Notes under the pieces: model-generated
Told to the model about the DNA's origin: nothing
Seen by the model: only the letters and a program-made list of their open reading frames with translations
Database searches by the model: none
Shown: piece by piece, positions 10,070 through 20,700 of the stretch
Position numbering within the stretch: the stretch's first letter is position 1
Layout of the letters: every line of letters starts with the position of its first letter
Translations under genes and position numbers: made by a program
Assembly (NCBI GenBank): GCA_009801015.1
Contig: VHZZ01001028.1
Coordinates: 12,689-36,736, forward strand
From: Silene noctiflora
Taxonomy: Eukaryota; Streptophyta; Magnoliopsida; Caryophyllales; Caryophyllaceae
DNA: 24,048 bases
Direction: 5' to 3'

Positions 10070-10880
10070 CTGTAGGTAAAAAATCAGAGAGCAAAGACTT
10101 CTCAGAAGCGAACCCAGGAATTTTCTATATTTCTATATGGTAGCAGAATGAGTTCATCCTTTAAACATTACGAAAAAGCCTCATACAAAATAACATAGCA
10201 TGGAAGAAAGGTACAAAAAACAATATACGGATACTAAAACAACTGAGGTGCAAAAACTATAACCAGGCGTTATTACATTGAGCTCAAAGATCTTGCTTGT
10301 TATTGCTACTTCACTCTGATCCGAGTTTCATAAATATAAGATTTAGGTGGAAATGAGCTTCACTATTACTCAGACATGTGTTCATCCAGGCCATTATGCA
10401 ACAACGGATCCCAGTTCAACTATGCACAGACACTTTAGACATGTTCAGAAGCCATAAAGCACATTTGATCCATCGTAATTACTCCACGAGTCTAAAACCT
10501 GATTGTGAACATTTTCAGTGAATGACCTTTCTTGATGAACAACAAGGAATCCCTAAATTTAACGTTGTTCGCGCATGAGTGACGAGTCAATTCATTCCGT
10601 AAGTCTAATACCACAACATCAGAGATATTCGTAAGTTGAATATTGCAGGAAAAGCAGTCAATTTAATCCGTAACTCTAGCACTGAATAAAGTAAAACAAC
10701 TAACAATTTCTGCCTAGAAAACGATCAATCTATTCCGGTTAACGACGGTTGCAGTTGCCAGAAAAAGAATGAATACTGTTGTTACAACGACAAATAATCA
10801 AAATATCAGCAGTAAAGAAAAATCATAAAACCTAAACATGATGAATATACTAGTACTAAGTAGTGAAGAAGAATTAGTAC
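10070..10880 (-). other. 5'-leader intron of the minus-strand plastid-protein gene
   Basis: On the minus strand the donor is ctacag|gtacta (first intron base at 10880) and the acceptor is ttacctacag, ending at 10070. This leaves a 25-base second leader part before the ATG at 10044. The first exon would lie at 10881 to roughly 10990. The 811-bp intron is AT-rich and has no recognisable inserted element. This is inferred from splice signals alone. Confidence 0.5.
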
Positions 10881-10989
10881 CTGTAGAGTAGAAGAAGAAG
10901 TGAACTGGTTTAGTTTCAGAACAAGTGCTAAGAGAAAAGGATTGAGGAAGGTTGTAAGAAAATGGGGATACTGCTGCTTAACTCAAACT

Positions 10990-11751
10990 CCATGGCTAAA
11001 CTTGATACAAAAAGGGAAACTAATACTCAATTTCTCCAACTTTGGTTTGGACTTCACTTTCCTTCCTTTTTTTCATATCCGGGCCCATTACAACTTGTAC
11101 CCTTTTAGTAATCGCAAATTCGACGGCTATATGTGATCATTTTATGTTTAAATGTAATCATAATGGTAAGGTCAGTGTTATACTTATGATAATTTGTGAC
11201 CAGTCCAAAATGGCCCTTTATAAAAAATAAGCTACCTGAAACTTCTCTCGTCAAAAAATATACTCGTATCTTTCAAACAAAACCTTAGTTTCAGCCGAGC
11301 CAATGCCTTGTAGACTTCGAATTTGTCACTCTCGACGGCTAAAATGGTATACGTGGTTTGTAGACTATTACGTATACCAGGGAGTTTGCCCAATGCATAT
11401 CAAAAGTAGTGGTTGCGGTTTCTCACGTCATCCAAACAAAAAAAAACCTTTATCACATGGGTAGGTACGACAAAAATCGGTTTACGCGTTGGACAGTAAC
11501 CATTACACGAAAGCTTAAAAAGTAGTCCGTACTCCGTAAAGAGTGAGTGATTTCCCGGGAGCCAAGTCTGAGTCCACCATCTCTCTCGTTCTCTCTCTCT
11601 CTTCAATCTTTCCTTTGAAGCCAATTTAATCCAAATCCAATCAAATCAAATTAGCGATTAGATCCCAATTTACACTCTTAATCAATCATTCATCCTTATA
11701 ATATAATTCCTCAGAAACCCAGATCCCCTTTTGTAAACTTATTAAGCGAAA
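10990..11751. promoter_or_regulatory. Shared divergent promoter region and ARPC1 5' UTR
   Basis: The start codons of the two divergent genes are 1.7 kb apart, but with the leader intron the transcription starts are probably only about 500-600 bp apart. On the minus strand ATGGGCCCGG (11078-11087 region) contains TGGGCC, a plant site II element common in promoters of housekeeping and organelle-protein genes. Towards ARPC1, a CT-rich patch (about 11577-11613, ctctctcgttctctctctct) resembles the pyrimidine patches near plant transcription starts and probably lies in or just before the 5' UTR. No clear TATA box was identified for either gene. Confidence 0.45.
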
Positions 11752-14700
11752 ATGAGTGCAGTTTCCGCTCATAAGTTTGCTCAATGCATCACTTGCCATG
11801 CTTGGAATCCTGACCATTCTAGTATGCTTCTCTTTTTTCAATTTCAATTATCATAAGCTCTATATATATGCGATTCATTCGATTGTTGATCCTTGTTTTC
11901 TGGGAATGTTTACTTGTTTCCTGGATGTATATTCATCTTTCCACACTGCCCATCATGAGTTTATGTTTAATACCTGTGATTCGTCGTAATGCGTATACTA
12001 GATTACTAGAGCTGATAATCTTTTGTTAGATTTATAAATGGAGGTGATTTTTGCTCTTTGGGAATTGGGTAGCATCTTATGCTACACTTCTGTTTGGCAG
12101 ACATCCTATTGCACTTGCCAAAGACTCATATTCATTTATCTTTGATTACCCCAGTGCGTCAGTAGCTCTCGCAAATTGTGGTAGGGGTGGGGGTGGGGGG
12201 TTTGGGTGTTTTAGGGCGTTGGATGCACACGACCTTAACCCTGTGTTTCTAATACAAAGAGGTTGTTTCTAGATGACTCTAAGGGTGTGTTTGGATAGCA
12301 AATGTGGAGAGAAAGGAAGGGGAGGGGGAAGGAGGGAAGGGAAAGGGAGAGAAGGGAAGGGGAGGGGGAATGGAGTGTGGGTGTTTGGATACAATTTCTC
12401 TCCAAATCTTGTCTATTGTGGAGAGATTTTGATTAGGCTTGGAGGAGGGAAATTGGATCCCTCCAAATCTCTCCCCCTCCATTTCCCTCCACCCTCATTT
12501 GCTATCCAAATAAGGGATTTTAAATCCCCTACTTTCCCTTCCTTTCTTTTCCCTCCAAATCCCTCAATCCAAACACACCCTAAATGAAAGTTGGGTTGAA
12601 AATTGCATCGGATGACGGCTACTTTATAATAAAAAGAAATACAACCCATTTATCGAGCGTCGATGCAATGTGATAGGGAAAAGTAAGGCTCATAAGAGTA
12701 TAAAAATGGATGCACCTCTTATATTGTGAAGTAATAGTCGGTTAATGAAATCTTAGTACAATTTTCTTCATTATGGTTCGTTCGTTGTCTTGTGTCTTTC
12801 CGACACGAGTAATAAGGCGTACACTCGACCACCTTATCTGGCCATAGTCGGGAAACCTTTGAGGTACTTGGTAATGCTACCACAAGGGAGCTGTTGGTTT
12901 GTCAGTTGTCGCATATTTCTATGGGTATGAGATTTTGGGGCTTAGGAAAGAGTGAATGGGTGAAGTTACTCTTGAAGTGTACACTAGTAGTTTTGTTGTG
13001 GTGGATTTGGATGGATTTTTTTTTTCATGTTATATTGGCTTCACCCAGCAGACATGTTTGGGGGAAAGCAGCATTTCCAGAAGGGGAGTTTTTAAGTCAA
13101 TATAAATCGTTTTGTCATTTTGATTGCTGAAGGTTTGAGGCTAATAGTTCCCGTGTTTAATGTTAGTCACTAGAAATCAGTTTTCAATTTTTCGGTGAAA
13201 GATCAGTTCTTATAGTTCTAATGTGTTGTTCGTTATAAATTCTTGGAATGTCTTAAGCCTACGGTTTCCTGATCACTTTTAAAGAAGCCGAAAATTACAA
13301 TCTGGAATATGAGATATGTAACCAATAAGAATGTTGGGGACGGTGGGAGTTGTTTTTGGTCTCCCCCCATTTTTCTTCTCATTTCTTTTGCTCACACCGG
13401 TTTAAGTAGACATATTATTTGAATGTACTAACAAAGAATAGGCAATCCACTCCTTAGACAGATCCATCATATTTCTCTGCATGCTGGCCAACTCGCTTGT
13501 CAAATTATTGACACCCTTTCTGAGCGTATGCTGGTGATACTATTATAGACAGTGGCACGAACAAAGAATACCAAGCATGACATTGTTGGCCCATTCCTGT
13601 GGCCTTGTTTAACTCATAAAAGGGTGTTTGGGGTGGTCAGTCAGGCCAGTTGGTCATTTGGTCTGGAAGGTGGGGTGGGCAAGTTGCATGGAGAAGATAG
13701 TGAAGGTGGTTTATTATTGGAGGAGAGATCGAGGGTGTATAACTGGGTGGGTTAATTATTAAGTGGTGAGATTAGTGGTTATTATGGCTAGTCATGAGAT
13801 CTTAAGTCCAAGGCCATTGATGAGATTTTGGGGGCCGGGGGTCCTGTGCAAAATTATAAACGGGCCCCTAAATATTAGGATCATACGCCCTTTGTCTTTT
13901 TGTCATTATCTTAAAGCGAGGTAGTTTTGAATTACTCGAAAAATACACTGCTTATAATTCTTACTAGACACCTACATATAAAATCAGAAACCATGGTATG
14001 TTATACTATTGAAGGAAAAAAATGAAGTTATAAGTCACTATTTTTCTTACAAAAGAGGGAGGTGGGGCAGTGGAGTTGAGGTTGTGAGAGAGAGATGGTA
14101 GGGTTTTATGGTGGGGAAAGAGGGAGGTGACGCCAGCGGTGGGTGGGAATTTTGTCAGTGACGGGGGTGGGCTGTGGTGGGTCAGAAGTGGTGGTAAGGT
14201 ATGTTGCTGCCTTTCTGGGTGGGCAATAATTACGGGGTTGTGCTTGTGATTCATGTGAACTTGTGTTTGATGGGGTGAGTGAGAGGGATATTTTAGTAAA
14301 CTGCCTCTATTTCACCCACTTGCCTTTATATTTGGTCCAAATTGAAATGGTGCTTTTCCAATGAATAGGAGGGAGTACAAAGTATTTAGAAATGTCATTG
14401 ATTTAATTTTGCGATTGTCATCAAGGCAAGTTAATTTCCTAAAAAACACCAATATGGAAAGAATTGGAATACACTGTGAAATTGCCATAAAAGGAAAATG
14501 GGAAAACTCTGAGATGGAGGGAATGTCTCTTTCTGTTAAAACATGCGCTTTGTTTCTGTTGCTTTAGCCTTTCTTAATTCTGTCACGGAGTTCAATTCTC
14601 TAAGCCACATATCTGTCCTTGCAGTGCTTGCTTTATGCCCCAACACCGAAGAAGTTCATATTTATCAATTATCAGAGGGCAAGTGGGATAGGGTACATGT

Positions 14701-17700
14701 TCTCATGAAGGTAGGATGAATTTCTATTCTTGAATTCAAGTTATAAGAACTATATTGATGAAGGGAGGCTGTTATTATAATCAAAAGAAATATTTTCCTA
14801 AAAATGGAAAAGTGAAAAAGAAGAAGCTGAAAACTTATATGATGAAATCCTGGACATTACATGCATACAAGTACTTAAATTTCTATTTTTAGAAAACACA
14901 AACAGGATCCGTTTTTTCTAGATTGCTTACGGTCTTCGTTTTCTTACACCTGTTTAAGCTGATATGACTGTGTTCTTTCATGTTTTCTTTGGCAACAGCA
15001 TGATCAAGTTGTATGTGGCATAGATTGGAGTTCGAAAACAAACAAAATCGTGACTGTGTCGCATGATCGAAATTCGTGAGTGACTTGATCTGGAGTTATA
15101 TGTCCATGGTCGAACAGTTATTAGAATTCTTAGTTTGATGGAAATATTTCTATTTGCTGAGTGATTTTTCAGGTATGTTTGGAACCAAGAAGCAGGAGAG
15201 TGGGTGCCAACTCTTGTTATTCTACGACTAAATCGTGCTGCTCTATGTGTGCAATGGAGTCCAACAGGTATGCTAGTAAATTTTAAATGGTAATGCTTCG
15301 GTTATTCATGTCATGCCAACTCACATTTGTTATAGATGGCTTTCTTTCTTCCTCTACATGGTATTTTTCTCGTAAAAAAAAGTCTACATGGCATTTTTGA
15401 ACATGTGCTTAAGCTTCAGTCTTCACAAACTGAGCTTGGTCTTTTAGTAGTTAACACTATACTAGCCCTTTCTTGCACATGAGATTTCTGGAAACATATG
15501 ACCCTTAAGAGTCACACAATGCTTTATTGTGTACTTCCTTCTAATATGCTCACACTAGGAAGCTATAAATTAGAATGGGAGCATCAGTTGTAGAGAACCT
15601 AATCAAATATCTCCAATCAACACATGATACATTGATTCCTTCACTTGTTACTGTGGCTAACAATGACCCATGTGGTGAAAAAGGTTGTTCAATACGCTTA
15701 CACTAAGAAGCTGTAATTACGCCCCGAGCATTAGTTCTGGAGAACCTTCTGTAATAAGTAATAACTTGAATCAATACAGTATGCAGTGGTCCCTTTACTA
15801 TCGCTATGTGATTAATAGTAACTCGTGTGATAAAAAAAGGGTTGTTACAAATAACGTGCAATCGTGCAGTCCAAGTTAGTGGCTATATACACTGAGGACC
15901 GGAGAGATTCGCCGCGCATCAATTTTTTCTTTGACAGATGGCATAAATATGCGGGTAAGGGGAATGACTAGTGATTCTCCCATCAAATGTACCATCCTCA
16001 AGTTAGTTATTTCTGTGCATCAATCAAGGTCTCTGAAGTGTTTTTGAGTGGGCAAGACTATTGTTTAATTGCTACTTTGCATATGGTTCTTTCCCCCATC
16101 CTTCTAATGCATATAATCGAGCGTGCATATCTGCAAGAAACATTAGTTTGACGACTATATTGGAATTCTAACACCCCCTTCTCCCACCCCCACCTTTTGG
16201 GGCTTTACAGAAATTGGATACCAGACCCTAACACATTCCACTTCCATATGTCAGAAAACAAGTTTGCTGTTGGAAGTGGTGCAAAAACAGTGTGTATATG
16301 CTACTATGAGCAAGACAATAACTGGTAAGCAATCTATCTTGTTTTTCAGGTAAGCAATCTATCTTGTTTTTCAGGTTGATCCATAAGTAGTGAATTAGTG
16401 ATGGATGAGGATGTCACGGTTGGGGGCACATTTTTTCCCCAATAGTTGACTTTCATGTTGAAATAGACTTTTTTTTTTCTTTTTTTTTTCCCCCTAAAAA
16501 TAAAATTGTACCCAATAAAAAAATTTACTCTTTTGTTCTAACCTAGAACTTAACTGTCCAATGTTCTAAAATAACACTACTATTTTGAGAGGATAAAATG
16601 TTTTCATATTGTATTTTGCTATCACCCATTGTTTTGAATATTTAGTGCACCAAGAAAAATGGTTTTGAACGCATAATCAAATTAATAATAAAAATTATGT
16701 GCGGTTAATAAACATATTACAATAAATAGTAGTTTAGTGATAAGTTCACCATAATTCGGAGTTGCCAAAGGTTCGAATTCTATTGATCACATTTTATTTA
16801 AGTTTAGCATCTGAGTGAAAAGATATGTCAAAAATTTAAAACATTCTCTGCTTTCATGGGAGTCGAACGGAGTGCATAGGTTCACTGAACAATAATTTAA
16901 CCACTAGAGCAAGGAAGCTTTTATGTTACATGTCACGACTGATTGCTATATACTTCCTCCATTCCATGAGTTGTTCATGTTTGCTTTTTGCACTAGTTTT
17001 TAGGAGAGCTCAAATTAGGTGGGGTCTTAGTGTACATTGTAATATTTGCCCTTTTACCCTCCACCTTCCCACTCTCCTTCTGGTTTCAACCACTGATTTC
17101 ACTTTACCCACCCTTCACTTCCATGCCCAACGGACAAGAAGACTATGTAATTATTTATTATTATTATCATCATCATTGGTCAATAGATCTATATTTTAAA
17201 AAAAATAAAAATTCAACCATGAATCGATGGTTTTTGATTGTCGGTACCGACGGTGACGAATTAATGGCAGAAGTAGAGAAGAGCAGGGGGCGGCTGCGCA
17301 GGTAAAGTGAATGGTGGATGTTTTAGGCTGCTCGCGTTGGGCGGCGAGTGGTGAATATCGTGGTGGTCGCCGGAGAGACATACTTTGATAGTGTTAGCGG
17401 CTGATTTGTGGTGCTTATTTTTTTAATGGTGAATGATTATGGTGGAGGAAGGAGGTTGTACATAGAGGTGGTGTTTGGTGGTCGATTCATGGTTGATAGT
17501 GATTCTAACGAGGGGAGTCTAACTGGTGGGTACAGATTTCAGAGGTAGTCGGTGGGTGTGGCTGGTGGCCGGCGACTTCAGTGGTGGCCGGTGGTGTCAG
17601 TGGTGTTGATTGTGGTCGATGGTTCGGTTTGGGTTGGGCACTTGGGTTGAAGAGGGTGAGTTTGTGTTAATTAAAAGCAAGGGCAGTTTGGTCATTATAA

Positions 17701-20700
17701 GCTCAGAACTGGTCCAAAAATAGAAACGTAAACAATCAAATGGAACTGCCCAAAACGGAATATGTAAAGAACTCAATGGAAGAGAGAAAGTATCTACATT
17801 TCTCAAAAAATGTGGTGTGGACGTGCCTCCCTACGCCCGCCCAAATCCCCGGGTGTCCATATGCATCTAAATATATCAGCCTTTTTTTCCCTCTCTCTCC
17901 TATTTATATGGCAGCATGAAGGTTGGTTTACATTTTATTTTGTGTATGACCTCCCTCCAGTTAGATCTCCCTCCAGATATGTGGTTAGATTTAGTACTCC
18001 CTCCATTTTATTTGGGTTTGCTACATATTCCTTTTCGTCCATTCATTTTAATTCATATTTTGTTATGTGGAAAAAAAGATATCTTAAGAAACCAGAACAC
18101 CCTTACGCCCTAATGTAAAGTAACTGGGTTCCACCACTTGGGCCGATAAATACATCTATTTGACTCATCCACTTGCAAGATAGTAAAGCAAATTGTTTGT
18201 TGCCATTTGTACTCTTGTATCTTTGTTCTTTCTTATATATTGCACAGTTGGATATGTAGCAACCTAAATGATTGGAGGGAGTAATTGATACTTAGGTTGA
18301 CCATTGTTGTGACGCAGGTATTATAATAGTTGTGACAAGTCAGTTGCATTATATTGGTTCCATGACCTGGGATTTCAAATATATGTACCATGCATTGAGG
18401 GACAAACTATAAAAAAGAGATGAATATTAAGTTAAGCGATTAGGGTTGTTAACTAGTTAGACCGGTAATAATCTTGTTATCACTGATCCAATGCGGAGTT
18501 TTATAAATGGGCTGTTAACTAGTTTGACCTGTAATAATCTTGTCCTTTTGTGCTGTTGCAGGTGGGTCAGTAAACTTATAAGAAAGAAACACAATTCTTC
18601 TGTGACAAGTGTTGCCTGGCATCCCAACAACGTAAGGCCTTTTTATGTTTGATAGTCTTTTTTTTTTGGCATTTATGCTATTCCTGAGCCTCACTTGCAC
18701 ATTGCAAAGATTTTGAACGTGTTCAGCCAGGGGTAGTGATTACATTATTTAAGCATCTCTGATTGACCTCTAATATGTTACTCTGTATATGAGAGTGTAG
18801 TTCCAGACTTCCAGGCTAATTCTTTCTCAACCTATAAGAAAACTTCAATGATGTCATGTCAGCATAAAAAAATTGCTATTCCTACCTATCTTATTGCAAT
18901 TCTCTCCTCAAAACACCACCTCTACCACCCTCCAATCAGCTGTAACCACTGGCTTCGCCCTTTGACCACCACCTTCCCATCAACTGAGTTACTGAACTAC
19001 CCCCTTGCATCCCTTGCCTTTGATAACTTTTGTGGTCACTGAATGGTGTCTACTTCTATTCATTCTTATTTTTGCTATTCTTCTTCTCATGATTAACAAA
19101 GTAGTTTCAGGAAGGTTCTCATTCTCTTAAGGGTTTTTGCCTTTTTCTTTTAGCGTGTTCTATTTATTCTTTGTAGATTCTTTTGGCAACGACATCAACA
19201 GATGGAAAATGCAGAGTTTTTTCTACTTTTATTAAGGGTGTTGATACAAGGTATGGCTGATTACATAAGAGGTTACTGACTTTTAAAGTCCATCTCTACA
19301 TAACTACTGTTTTTTATTGAAATATGTTCAGGGTCTCTGAAGCAAGCTCTTCATCCGAAACAAAGTTTGGCGAGGTTTGTCATTTTACTGTGCTTAATGG
19401 ATCATCTATCCCAACAAGCCTCTCTGTTTGAATTTTCTTTTTTTGGTAGCTTGTTTGTTAATTTGCCATTTCTAAGTATAACTTTTTTCCCGGGTGCGAT
19501 TCTGTTTGGCAGTCTAGTCCTTGCAGGTAGTGTTTATTGATTGTCTGTAGACAGTTTACCTGATTGTTTCCATGAGGCGCAAGCCGTCCTGAATGAAGTT
19601 TTTTTTTTTTAGAACTTTTGGGAATGAGGTTGCATTTTTATTAACTATTTTCTTCTTCTTGTGGATATTGTGTGTGCGCGTGCGTGTTTGTGCGTGCGTG
19701 TGTGTGTGTTTGCCACAATTTAAACAATTGTGCCAGTCATTAGTTGGTGATTAAGTAGAAAACTTACATGTAAGTATAATTGTGAAGTTTGGAGTTCCTC
19801 CAAGTAATGCATTGCCGATGAGGCAATGATGTATCCTGAATTTTATTGTTTCGTGGACAAATTACTGATATGGTCTAAGATATCAAATACTACATTTTCA
19901 TGGCGTACTCATTATTTACCAAGGAGAGTTCCACAAATTGCATTTTGCGTTCCTTGCTATTTTGAGATGCTTTGTTCATTACTTGTCTATATACTTATCC
20001 AGCATTCTTCCAACCAATTGGCATGACCAACTATTTGTATGACCCATATCTCATCACATAAGCTGTATTTGGTCCTTCTTTTTCAATAGTTCGAACTTGA
20101 TGATATGTGGATTTCAAGTTCAAGTGAATAAAATACATTTTCCCTCGTTATTGATTGAATAAGTAAGCTACCAAATTTTTTGAATTATTATGGGAGAAAA
20201 TAGTTCTGCGCAAGTGTCCAGTGGATGGTATTAATATTGGGCAACTTATACTGCATAAATTTGCTAGCTGGGTAGCTATTCCTTTGGTGTGATTCAACAT
20301 GTCGTCTTAGTTACCTAGGTGTATCATTCGGTGATAATTCAGGCTCCTTGTCATTGCGGAGCCTGTAGTTTCTAGGATTACCAAACTCTTGGATGGTTGG
20401 GAACGGGAGTGCCTCTCTTTGGTAACGAGGTTCATTTGGAAATGTAAGGCTCCTTTGTAGGTTCTAGCTTTTGTTTGGGCTATGTTTTTGGATAAGATCA
20501 ATCTTGATGACATATTCCAGCGAAATGTACAAGCTACGTTTCCACTAGAATATGCATGGTGTGTTGGACTGTTGGCACACCGTGAGGATATCTCACACCT
20601 ATTTTGGCATTGTGCTGATCTTTATAGATACATCTCTTACAAGTTGGTGAGGAGAGTGGGGTTGTCCTTTTGGAGTCGGTTCAAGAGTAGTTATTGGGAA

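Noticed and set aside
12273..12587. 104-codon plus-strand frame and its antisense counterparts
   Set aside because: It coincides with the Tourist MITE and encodes only low-complexity Gly/Arg or Pro/Ser runs from purine-rich DNA.
13820..13880. GC-rich gggggccgggggtcctgtgc stretch considered as a separate transposon end
   Set aside because: Looks like a familiar plant repeat, but no inverted partner or target duplication was found, so no boundaries could be assigned.
14006..14254. 82-codon minus-strand Pro/Ser/His-rich frame
   Set aside because: Lies in the degenerate transposon sequence of ARPC1 intron 1; composition follows the GGTGGG bias.
16930..17305. Two overlapping plus-strand frames of about 90 codons
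   Set aside because: They lie within the long Stowaway-type element, are mutually overlapping and show no transposase motif.
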